The notes below the pieces were generated by a model. The model ran no database searches. It was not told the DNA's origin and was given only the letters and a program-made list of their open reading frames with translations. A stretch of DNA of 42,303 nt from Planctomycetaceae bacterium. Its GTDB lineage: Bacteria; Planctomycetota; Planctomycetia; Pirellulales; PALSA-1355. Positions 17,327 to 24,288 of this stretch are shown piece after piece. Location: NCBI GenBank assembly GCA_003153375.1, contig PLYM01000107.1:1-42303 (forward strand), in the 5' to 3' direction. The position numbers were made by a program, and so were the translations under genes. How positions within the stretch are numbered: the stretch's first letter is position 1; each line of letters begins with the position of its first letter.

Positions 17327-18028
17327 ATGGATTGGTTAACCGACGAAGAATGGGTGGCCTTGCGGCTGAGCTTTCAGGTCGGCTTGTGCGCCGTCGCGGG
17401 CAGCCTGGTGCCGGCCGTGGCCGTGGGCTATGTCTTGGCCCGCTGGCAATCGCGCTGGAAGTGGCTGCTGGAGCTGGTCGTCAATCTGCCGCTAGTGATG
17501 CCGCCGGTGGTGACCGGTTATCTGCTGTTGGTGTGCTTCGCTCCGCGCGGGCCCCTGGGCAGCTTGCTCGAACGTTGGCTCGGCCTGCGAATCGTCTTGA
17601 CCTGGTGGGGCGCGGCGTTGGCGGCGGCCGTGGTCAGCTTTCCGCTGATGGTCCGCGCCATCCGCCTGGCGTTTCAGGCGGTCGATCCGCGGTTGGAGTT
17701 GGCCGCGCGCAGCTTGGGAGCGCGGCGGTTCGATGCCTTCTGGAGCGTGACGCTGCCCTTGGCCCGTCGGGGCGTGCTGGCCGGCTGCGTGTTGGGGTTT
17801 GCACGCAGCCTGGGCGAGTTCGGGGCCACGATCGTCGTGGCCGGCAACATCATCGGCGAGACGCAGACGATTCCGCTGGCCATCTTCAGCTATTTTGCCG
17901 CCGCCAACCGCCCGGGCTCCGACGCGCAGATCTGGCGGCTGGTCGGCATTTCGATCGCGCTGGCCGCCGGCGCCCTGTTGGCCAGCGAATGGTTGGAGCG
18001 AAGGCAGGCATCGCGTGAATCGACTTAG
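17327..18028 (+). CDS. modB: Molybdate ABC transporter permease ModB
   Basis: Inner-membrane permease (233 aa) of the molybdate importer. About five hydrophobic segments are seen, starting at LRLSFQVGLCAVAGSLVPAV. The EAA loop that docks the ATPase is ELAARSLGARRFDAFWSVTL (about 125-144). LVMPPVVTGYLL and RSLGEFGATIVVAGN are classical ModB signatures. ATG 17327 gives the usual ModB length; the frame remains open upstream into modA but without coding sense. It overlaps the modC start by 14 nt, which suggests translational coupling. Confidence 0.93.
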   Translation: MDWLTDEEWVALRLSFQVGLCAVAGSLVPAVAVGYVLARWQSRWKWLLELVVNLPLVMPPVVTGYLLLVCFAPRGPLGSLLERWLGLRIVLTWWGAALAAAVVSFPLMVRAIRLAFQAVDPRLELAARSLGARRFDAFWSVTLPLARRGVLAGCVLGFARSLGEFGATIVVAGNIIGETQTIPLAIFSYFAAANRPGSDAQIWRLVGISIALAAGALLASEWLERRQASREST

Positions 18029-18698
18029 CTTTCACTGCACGCACCAGTTCGCCGGCTCGCTGGCGCTCGACGTGGCCTTCGACACCTCGGCGCAGGTGAC
18101 CGCGCTGTTCGGCCACTCGGGCTCGGGCAAGACCAGCGTGCTCTACATGATCGCCGGACTGCTGCGTCCGCATGCCGGCTCCATTCATTTCGAGGACCAA
18201 ACCTGGCTCGATACGCGCCGTGGAATCAACGTTGGGGCCGCCGACCGCCGCGTCGGCTTCGTGTTTCAAGACCATTTGCTGTTTCCCCACCTGAGCGTCG
18301 AGCGCAATCTGATGTACGGCCGCCGCCGGCGCAGCTCGGCCATCGAGCCGCGTCGTGTGATCGAGGTGCTCGAACTCGGCGATTTGCTCGCCCGCTATCC
18401 ACGCAATCTCTCGGGCGGCGAAAAGCAGCGCGTGGCGCTGGGCCGCAGCCTGCTCAGCGGCCCGCAGTTGCTGCTTCTGGACGAGCCTTTGGCGGCGCTC
18501 GACGAAGCCCTGAAGGACCGCATTCTCACTTACTTTCAGCGGGTCGTGGCCGAGTGGCACGTGCCGACGATTTATGTGAGCCACAGTCCGGCCGAAGTGT
18601 GCCGCGTGGCCGATCACGTGATCGTGCTCGAACAAGGACGCGTCGGCCAGGTCGGACGCCCCGCCGATGTGCTCTTGCCCAATCAATCGTCCTGGTGA
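18015..18698 (+). CDS. modC: Molybdate ABC transporter ATP-binding protein ModC, short form without TOBE domain
   Basis: ATPase of the molybdate importer. Walker A GHSGSGKT (33-40), Q-loop Gln85, signature LSGGEKQR (132-139), Walker B LLLLDEP (152-158), D-loop ALDE, and H-loop His190 in YVSHS. Translation most likely starts at GTG 18015, preceded by GCGAAGGCAGG and overlapping the end of modB. At 227 aa it ends after the nucleotide-binding domain and lacks the C-terminal molybdate-binding TOBE (MOP) domain that takes classical ModC to about 350 aa, so feedback inhibition by bound molybdate is probably absent. Its last 16 bases overlap the convergent gene at 18683. Confidence 0.92.
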   Translation: MNRLSFHCTHQFAGSLALDVAFDTSAQVTALFGHSGSGKTSVLYMIAGLLRPHAGSIHFEDQTWLDTRRGINVGAADRRVGFVFQDHLLFPHLSVERNLMYGRRRRSSAIEPRRVIEVLELGDLLARYPRNLSGGEKQRVALGRSLLSGPQLLLLDEPLAALDEALKDRILTYFQRVVAEWHVPTIYVSHSPAEVCRVADHVIVLEQGRVGQVGRPADVLLPNQSSW

Positions 18699-20383
18699 GC
18701 CGCGGGCTCGCCCGGTTTTCCTGGTTTGAGGGGAACGGCCCCTGGAGCGGGGTCCGCCGGCTTGTCGTCAGCCGCCTTCGCGGGCGGAGCGGGCGTCAGG
18801 GCTTCGGGACCGATGAGTCCCTTCTTCACATATTCTTCCACGCCCAACAGCTTGGGATCGCGAGAGTTCTCGCCTTCGATGATCGGCATGGGACGATGGT
18901 CGAACCATTCGTTGAAGGGAATCGTTCCCATTTCCACGGGCGGGGCTACCGCGGGATTTCCGAAGGAGCCCATCCACAGATCCGAGTCGTCATCCAGCCT
19001 GCCATCTTTGATCGCCAGGTCATAGCGAATGCCAAATTGCGCGTCGCCGTGCACCAGCCCGTCGTTGATTTGCCCGATATAGAGATAAATCAGTCCCTTC
19101 AGCCGCTCTTTCGCGTCGGCCGCCGAAGGCAAGGGAAAATAGACCGCCCATCGCCAACCTTCTTCGACCGTTTCGAGCTTCAGGAGGTCGTCCGTGGCGT
19201 CCCGCTTTTCATTGCTATAGAACGTTTCACTGAAGAACACCGAGCCCATCATCTGCTCCGAAAACAAGTCGGCGGTCGTGCCCGGTGCGCGCTCGATCTC
19301 CAACCGCACGCACACTCCCTCGGCCGGCCACGGATCGCCGACTTCCAGCGGGTGGTGCCGCGCATCGCACAGGCTCAAATGAAACGACGCCGTTCGATAA
19401 TTGCCGTTGTTGAACAGTTCCGCATTGCGCTCACAATTGCCCCGATAGTACCAGCCGCTGATTCGCTTTGGATGATCGGGTCGAACGGGCGTGGGGGGAT
19501 ATCCAAATACCGACTTGGCCCACACGTTGTCGACACGGGACCGGGCAGCCTCGGCGGCGGCCAGGTCGCGTGCCAGTCGCTGCTCATGACTCCAGAGCAC
19601 GATAAAACTCAACCCCAGTAGTGACAGTAGCCAGGTCAGCCCCAACTCCTTGGACGTGATTCGGCTGCACCACTGGGCAATGCGTTGCCCGCGCCAGTTG
19701 TTCTCGGCGCCTCGCCGGACAAAGGTCCTCTTGCCGCGCGCCACCAGCAACAGCAGGATTTGAATGACGAGGAACGCGACCGCAAAGGGCAGCGCGAAAG
19801 CGTACTCGAACTCGTAACGCTCCGTCCAACTACTGGCTTTCAGCAGCCAGCGTTCATAAAAGGGTCGGCGCTGAATCGATGCCCCAGAATCATTGGTCGG
19901 CCAGGGCGTTTTCTGTTCGACCCAACGGCGGATCCGATCGATTTCGTCGGCCGACAGCGGCCCCGCGTTTTTCGGCATGCGAAACGTTCGGTCGTCCGAA
20001 GCGACATGACGATAGATCTCGTTGGTCTCCAGCGTGCCGCCCAGGATGGGCCCGCCCGAATGGCCGCCCGCCATGGCCCCCTCCGGCGAATCGAGCCGTA
20101 GGCCGCTGCTCTGCCGATCCGGTCCATGGCACATCAGGCAATGCGCGGCCAGAATCGGCTGAATGTCACGAGCGAACTCGATCGGAGCCGCTGAAACCCC
20201 AGCCGGCCGAGGCGAATCGTCTTTCGAAGTCGCGGGAGCCTCGATCGGGGTCGTTTCTTCGGCCGTGGGCTCGTCCGTCCGCGCGCTGCACGGCGCGACG
20301 AACCGGGTCGTCAGCAGCGCGGCTAGCGCCAGCGCGCACCACGGGGCGGCGCCACGACGAGACGGATTGTCGAAATGGTGCAT
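18683..20383 (-). CDS. Planctomycete-type cytochrome c protein with two membrane segments and large C-terminal domain
   Basis: 566 aa. After a signal/anchor (about 12-34) comes a planctomycete cytochrome c domain: ARDIQPILAAHCLMCHG with Cys82-LM-Cys85-His86, LRLDSPEGAMAGG, and MPKNAGPLSADEI with Met136 as likely axial ligand. Two membrane segments follow (about 195-215 and 248-265). The C-terminal 300 residues are not recognised; they include four cysteines, a WRWAVYFPLPSA strand and a Pro/Ala/Lys-rich tail. Canonical planctomycete proteins with this heme domain continue into DUF1549/DUF1553, so this architecture is different. Start ATG 20383 is chosen because the signal begins there; the frame is open to 20536. 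It converges on and overlaps modC by 16 nt. It may be an inner-membrane electron-transfer protein. Confidence 0.85.
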   Translation of the reverse strand: MHHFDNPSRRGAAPWCALALAALLTTRFVAPCSARTDEPTAEETTPIEAPATSKDDSPRPAGVSAAPIEFARDIQPILAAHCLMCHGPDRQSSGLRLDSPEGAMAGGHSGGPILGGTLETNEIYRHVASDDRTFRMPKNAGPLSADEIDRIRRWVEQKTPWPTNDSGASIQRRPFYERWLLKASSWTERYEFEYAFALPFAVAFLVIQILLLLVARGKRTFVRRGAENNWRGQRIAQWCSRITSKELGLTWLLSLLGLSFIVLWSHEQRLARDLAAAEAARSRVDNVWAKSVFGYPPTPVRPDHPKRISGWYYRGNCERNAELFNNGNYRTASFHLSLCDARHHPLEVGDPWPAEGVCVRLEIERAPGTTADLFSEQMMGSVFFSETFYSNEKRDATDDLLKLETVEEGWRWAVYFPLPSAADAKERLKGLIYLYIGQINDGLVHGDAQFGIRYDLAIKDGRLDDDSDLWMGSFGNPAVAPPVEMGTIPFNEWFDHRPMPIIEGENSRDPKLLGVEEYVKKGLIGPEALTPAPPAKAADDKPADPAPGAVPLKPGKPGEPAAHQDD

Positions 20384-20464
20384 TGCCGGCTCGTTCCACC
20401 GAAGGCTGGGCTGAATGCCGCCGGCTGCTGCTCCGCCGCGCCAGCCCGTTAAGATCTTACTTTC

Positions 20465-20470
20465 AATATA
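20465..20470 (-). promoter_or_regulatory. -10-like TATATT for the planctomycete cytochrome gene
   Basis: In an AT-rich pocket of the divergent intergenic region, TATATT on the minus strand would give a start near 20458 and a leader of about 75 nt before ATG 20383. No convincing -35, so low confidence. Confidence 0.25.
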
Positions 20471-20496
20471 GTTCCGATCGACCAGCTTGTCGCGGC

Positions 20497-20526
20497 TTGG
20501 CACCTTGAGCGACAGCGGCTTATACT
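20497..20526 (+). promoter_or_regulatory. Sigma70-like promoter for the TIGR03067 gene
   Basis: TTGGCA (20497-20502) and TATACT (20521-20526) are separated by 18 nt. Transcription would start near 20533, 36 nt before GTG 20569. Confidence 0.5.
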
Positions 20527-20568
20527 GGCCCGGCAATTTCTCGCCTGCTTTCCCCGAAGGATTCCCCC

Positions 20569-21009
20569 GTGCTACACATTCTGGCTTTGCTGCCTCTGAC
20601 TTTCAGTCTGGCGGGCGCTGACGCGGCGTCCGAGGCGGCCAAGAAACTGGATTTGGAGAACTTTCAGGGCACCTGGACCGTGGTCTCGATGGAATTGGAT
20701 GGCAAGCCGCTGCCCGAAGAGCAACGCCGCAAGACCCGGCTGACCATTAAGGGCGAGAACTTCAAGTTCAACAACGGCGGCGGCGACGAGCCGGGTCTTT
20801 ATAAGATCGATCCCACTAAGAATCCCAAGGAATTGAACATCGTGATCACCGAGGGCGCGGACAAAGGCAAGGTCTATCTGGTGATCTACAAATTCGCCGA
20901 CGGCAAGATGATCCAGTGCATGGAGCTGGAGAAAAAGCAGCGCCCCCGCGAGTTCACCGGCAAAGCCGGCAGCGGCTGCGCGCTGGAAGTCTGGCAGCGA
21001 GAAAAGTAG
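20569..21009 (+). CDS. TIGR03067 domain protein, exported
   Basis: Small (146 aa) protein of the TIGR03067 family, a planctomycete-expanded domain of unknown function with a lipocalin-like strand pattern. A short Sec signal (LALLPLTFSLAGADA) is followed by the family opening LENFQGTWTVVSMELDGKPLPEE, LTIKGENFKF, and GLYKIDPTKNPKELNI; the last matches the family's Y-x-ID-P-K-x-P-x-x-x-D/N-I block. Start is GTG 20569; a sigma70-like promoter lies 43 nt upstream. It stands alone ahead of the MFS gene, 66 nt away. Function unknown. Confidence 0.88.
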   Translation: MLHILALLPLTFSLAGADAASEAAKKLDLENFQGTWTVVSMELDGKPLPEEQRRKTRLTIKGENFKFNNGGGDEPGLYKIDPTKNPKELNIVITEGADKGKVYLVIYKFADGKMIQCMELEKKQRPREFTGKAGSGCALEVWQREK

Positions 21010-21062
21010 CGCTCCGCCCAATCGGCGGGAAAACCAGCCTTTAGCGCCGCCGCCGTTCGGGC

Positions 21063-21068
21063 GATAAT
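21063..21068 (+). promoter_or_regulatory. -10-like GATAAT before the MFS gene
   Basis: GATAAT ends 7 nt before ATG 21076, placing transcription start at the start codon. A poor -35-like TTTAGC lies 17 nt upstream (21040-21045). Confidence 0.4.
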
Positions 21069-21075
21069 CCCCGGC

Positions 21076-22305
21076 ATGTCTCCGGAACTCCCCATCGCGC
21101 CAGCCGCCGCTGAATCGGCCCCTGCCACCCTGCCGCGCAACGTGCGCTTGCTGGGGCTGTCGAGTCTGCTCAACGACATTGCCGGCGAGATGATCTTTCC
21201 GCTCATCCCGGCATTCCTCATCCACGTGCTGGGCGCGAGCACGGCCGCGCTGGGCGCCGTCGAAGGCGTGGCCGACACCACGGCGGCTCTGGTCAAGCTG
21301 TGGTCCGGTGCGCTGTCGGACAAAGCCGGCAAGCGCAAGGTCTTCGTCATCGCCGGCTATGCGCTGGCCGCGCTGTCGCGGCCATTGATTGGCCTTGCGA
21401 CCCGGCCCTGGCAGGTCTTGCTCGTTCGCAGCAGCGATCGTTTTGGCAAGGGCATTCGCTCGGCTCCGCGCGACGCGCTGGTGGCCGACTCGACTCACCC
21501 GGCCGCGCGGGGCCGCGCGTTCGGCTTTACCCGATCGATGGATCACCTGGGCGCGGCGATCGGTCCGGCCCTGGCGTTTGCCTTCCTGTCGGTTTGGCCC
21601 GATCAGTTGCGAACGCTCTTCTTGTTGACCGCGATTCCTGGCCTGCTGGTCGTGCTGCTCGTGGTGTGGGGCCTGCGCGAGCAACCGATCGCCAGCCGCG
21701 CGGCGGCCGATTTTCGGCTCACGCTGGCCCCCTTCGACCGCGACTTTCGCATCCTGCTCTTGGCCTTGGTCGTGTTCACGCTGGGCAACTCGAGCGACGT
21801 GTTTCTGCTGGTGCGGGCCGGCGAGCTGGGCGTCTCGGAACGCATGCTACCGCTATTGTGGGGCGCGTTCCACATCGTCAAAAGCGCCGGCAGTCTGCTG
21901 GCCGGACGGGCTGTCGATCGGTTCGGTCCCCGGCCATTGATCTTCGCCGGCTGGACGATCTACGCCCTGATCTATCTGGCCTTCTCGCAAGCCACGACTA
22001 TGGCCGAGGGCTGGGGCTTCTTTTTGATCTACGGACTGTTCTATGCCCTGACCGAGCCGGCCGAGCGCACGCTCGTGGCCAATCTGGTCGGAGCCGAGCG
22101 CAAAGGTCTGGCGTTCGGCTGGTTCAACTTTGCGATCGGCATCGCGGCCCTGCCGTCGAACCTGCTCTTCGGTTGGCTCTACGAAGAGTACGGCGGCACG
22201 GTCGCTTTTGCCTCGAGCGCCGCGTTGGCCCTGGCCGCCGTGTGCATCCTGGCCGCCGTGGGTCGCAGAACCCCCCGGCCCGAGGGCGCGACCACCGTCG
22301 CTTAA
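21076..22305 (+). CDS. MFS transporter (409 aa, 12 TM)
   Basis: Major facilitator superfamily carrier in the inner membrane. About twelve hydrophobic segments are visible in two halves. The loop between TM2 and TM3 carries the MFS signature as GALSDKAGKRK, and SSDRFGKGIRSAPRDALVADS follows the fourth segment, a pattern shared by a family of putative drug or metabolite exporters common in proteobacteria and planctomycetes. The second-half copy AGRAVDRFGPRP is also present. Substrate unknown. The ATG at 21076 is preceded by GATAAT at leaderless spacing and no ribosome site. It is followed by the structured RNA region rather than another gene. Confidence 0.88.
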   Translation: MSPELPIAPAAAESAPATLPRNVRLLGLSSLLNDIAGEMIFPLIPAFLIHVLGASTAALGAVEGVADTTAALVKLWSGALSDKAGKRKVFVIAGYALAALSRPLIGLATRPWQVLLVRSSDRFGKGIRSAPRDALVADSTHPAARGRAFGFTRSMDHLGAAIGPALAFAFLSVWPDQLRTLFLLTAIPGLLVVLLVVWGLREQPIASRAAADFRLTLAPFDRDFRILLLALVVFTLGNSSDVFLLVRAGELGVSERMLPLLWGAFHIVKSAGSLLAGRAVDRFGPRPLIFAGWTIYALIYLAFSQATTMAEGWGFFLIYGLFYALTEPAERTLVANLVGAERKGLAFGWFNFAIGIAALPSNLLFGWLYEEYGGTVAFASSAALALAAVCILAAVGRRTPRPEGATTVA

Positions 22306-22383
22306 GACGGCGAATGCCGGCGATCTGACAAAGTTTGCACGGCTGGCCGGGCGACCTCCAGGCACAGCGGCCTCATCGTAAGT

Positions 22384-22608
22384 CCTTGCGACCGTGGGAA
22401 GAACGTGCGAATTGCAGAATGTTTGTAGTTACATGCCCCCCGAGCCGATTAAAAGTCCTGGTATTCGCACGTTCTTGTCTGCTTCAGAACGTGTCGCCAA
22501 GGCAGTGACAGCACGCCTGGCCGCGACCCTTAAATCCGACAAAATCGGGCGCTTCGGCGCCATCGGACCGCACAGCGCCGCTGCCCCGCGCCTGTGCGGT
22601 TCTTTTTT
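22384..22608 (+). ncRNA. Candidate structured RNA with competing stems and its own terminator
   Basis: The 368-nt gap 22306-22673 has no convincing ORF but dense RNA structure. AAGAACGTGCGAAT (22399-22412) pairs perfectly over 14 bp with 22463-22476. An outer helix can form between CCTTGCGAC (22384-22392) and GTCGCCAAGG (22493-22502) with one bulge. The 22468-22475 strand CACGTTCT can alternatively pair with AGAACGTG at 22486-22493 (8 bp, 10-nt loop), which excludes the long stem and part of the outer helix. Downstream are a GGCGC-TTCG-GCGCC tetraloop hairpin (22548-22561) and a strong terminator. The long imperfect rod with an internal bubble recalls 6S RNA, but no conserved 6S, RNase P, SRP or tmRNA core is recognised. 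The 5' end is uncertain. Confidence 0.5.
22568..22608 (+). terminator. Intrinsic terminator of the structured RNA
   Basis: CCGCACAG (22568-22575) pairs perfectly with CTGTGCGG (22592-22599), extended inside by CGC/GCG, and is followed by TTCTTTTTT at 22600-22608. On the minus strand no T-run follows, so it acts on plus-strand transcripts (the RNA, and read-through from the MFS gene). Confidence 0.8.
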
Positions 22609-22673
22609 GCGCATTCGGGCATCTTTGACGCGCCCTTGGCTGCGGTCCATGTAAGCCAGCCTCGGCGGCTCGC

Positions 22674-23957
22674 TCACGAACGAGCGGCCTCGCTCCGTGC
22701 GAGTCGGCCGGCCTTGACGATGCCACCCTGCAGGACGGCAATCAAGCGCCCGCGATCTTCGAGCACCGAAATATCGGCCAGCACGTCGCCGTCGACCACC
22801 AGCACGTCGGCCAGTTTGCCGCGCTCGAGCGTGCCGAATTCGGCCTGCCGGCCCATGATCTCCGCGCCGGTTTGCGTGGCCGCGCGGATCGTCTCGAGCG
22901 GGCTGAAGCCGACGTGCCTGACGAAGAACGTCAGTTCCTTGGCATAGGTGCCGTGCGGGTTCCAGGCGAAGCCATAGTCGCCTCCCATGCCCAAGCGTCC
23001 GCCGGCCTGCAAGATCATCCGCGCGCTCTCGGCGCCGGCGTCGAGCGTCTCTTGATGCCCGTCGATCACCTTCTGCGGCATGTTGAACTCGGGGCCGTGG
23101 ACGATGCTGGCATATTCGAATTGCAGTGCCGGCACCACCGGCGTGTTGCGAGCCAGCAGCAGGTCGAGCGCTTCGGCGTCCATGAACGTGCCGTGCTCCA
23201 GCGTGTCATAGCCGGCCCGCAGCGCGTTCTTGATTCCCTCGTTGGCCCGGCAGTGCCCCGTCACTTTCAGCTTGTGATTGTGCGCTTCGGCCACCACGGC
23301 GTGCATCTCCTCGAAAGTCATGCACAGCGTGTGGTGATCGTTCGTGTCGGGCGCGGCCGCGTCGCCGGTCGGATAGGTCTTGACCCACTCGACGCCGTCC
23401 TTGACCAGCTTGCGCACCGCGCGGCGTCCTTCGTCGGGCCCGTTGATCAATAGCACCAGACCTTCCATGCCGAGCTTGCGGAAGTCGGGGTTCCAATCCA
23501 TCAGGCCGCCGACGCCGCAGATCTCGCGTCCGCTGGCGGCCATCCGCGGGCCGGGCAGCAAGTCTTCCTCGATCGCCTTCTTCAACCAGAAGTCGATGTT
23601 GAACAAGCTGCCGCCGCTGCGCGCGGCCGTATAGCCGCACTCCAGCGCCAGCGCCGCGTTGGTGCCCGCCAGCAGCGTGACGTATTCAACCGGATACTTG
23701 ATGTCCAGATCTTCCAGGTTCGCCACGTCGAAATACGTGGGATGGAAGTGCGCCTCGACCAGCCCCGGCATGATCGTGCCGCCGCGGGCGTCGATGCGCT
23801 TCGCGTCGGGCTCCACGCGTGGCGCGCCGGCCGCTGGGCCGGCATACTCGATGCGCCCGTCGCGTGCCGCGACCACTCCGTCGCGCACCGCCGCGGCGCC
23901 CGTGCCGTCGATGAGCTGGCCGTGCGAGATGATCGTCGTGCCCGTGGCTGTTTTCAT
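22674..23957 (-). CDS. Metal-dependent amidohydrolase (imidazolonepropionase/Xaa-Pro dipeptidase-like)
   Basis: Amidohydrolase-superfamily enzyme (427 aa) hydrolysing an amide or cyclic amide bond. Metal ligands are all visible: His70-F-His72 (strand 1), Lys193 in WVKTY (likely carboxylated bridging lysine), His235 in VTGHCR, His255 in LEHGT, and Asp327 in MGGDYG. The flanking small beta domain starts with DGRIEYAG and ends with GKLADVLVVDGD. This subgroup includes imidazolonepropionase-like, prolidase-like and mycotoxin/organophosphate hydrolases; substrate cannot be set by sequence. No signal peptide, so cytoplasmic. The 56-aa gene lies 18 nt upstream on the same strand, and the divergent 24289 cluster also encodes amide hydrolases. 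Confidence 0.92.
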   Translation of the reverse strand: MKTATGTTIISHGQLIDGTGAAAVRDGVVAARDGRIEYAGPAAGAPRVEPDAKRIDARGGTIMPGLVEAHFHPTYFDVANLEDLDIKYPVEYVTLLAGTNAALALECGYTAARSGGSLFNIDFWLKKAIEEDLLPGPRMAASGREICGVGGLMDWNPDFRKLGMEGLVLLINGPDEGRRAVRKLVKDGVEWVKTYPTGDAAAPDTNDHHTLCMTFEEMHAVVAEAHNHKLKVTGHCRANEGIKNALRAGYDTLEHGTFMDAEALDLLLARNTPVVPALQFEYASIVHGPEFNMPQKVIDGHQETLDAGAESARMILQAGGRLGMGGDYGFAWNPHGTYAKELTFFVRHVGFSPLETIRAATQTGAEIMGRQAEFGTLERGKLADVLVVDGDVLADISVLEDRGRLIAVLQGGIVKAGRLARSEAARS

Positions 23958-23975
23958 GGTCCGCCAGTCCGCCTG

Positions 23976-24146
23976 CTAGACGTCGTCCTTGAGCTGTCGC
24001 TCGAGCGCGGCCCGCTCGCGGTACAGGTCGACCCACTCAGGCGCGATCGTCGAGCTCAGCGTCGGCTGCATTTCGGCCATGCGAGCCACGACTTCGGCCA
24101 GCCGCCGCTCGGTCGCTGCGCGTTCTTCAGGAGATAGTTTGCCCAT
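23976..24146 (-). CDS. Small charged helical protein (56 aa), hypothetical
   Basis: Starts MGKLSPEERAATERRLAEV and ends in RERAALERQLKDDV; two Glu/Arg-rich helices with heptad-like leucines around a Pro/Trp linker (IAPEWVDLY) suggest a coiled-coil hairpin. No known family recognised. ATG 24146 is preceded by TAGAAT at 7 nt; longer in-frame starts would overlap that hexamer or lie in non-coding-looking sequence. The amidohydrolase gene starts 18 nt downstream, so the two are probably cotranscribed. Confidence 0.6.
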   Translation of the reverse strand: MGKLSPEERAATERRLAEVVARMAEMQPTLSSTIAPEWVDLYRERAALERQLKDDV

Positions 24147-24153
24147 GGCCGGC

Positions 24154-24159
24154 ATTCTA
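24154..24159 (-). promoter_or_regulatory. -10-like TAGAAT before the 56-aa gene/amidohydrolase unit
   Basis: On the minus strand TAGAAT ends 7 nt before ATG 24146, the leaderless arrangement seen at four other genes. No clear -35. Confidence 0.45.
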
Positions 24160-24288
24160 TCACAAAGTTTTTCCGCGAGACCACCAGGGGCCGCACCTTG
24201 CTGGAAATCGCCGGCGCGGTGTGGTAGAACCGACCCGGTCATTTTTCAGATCGTGTCAGCCCGCGGCGAATGGTCTGCCCGCTCCAGC

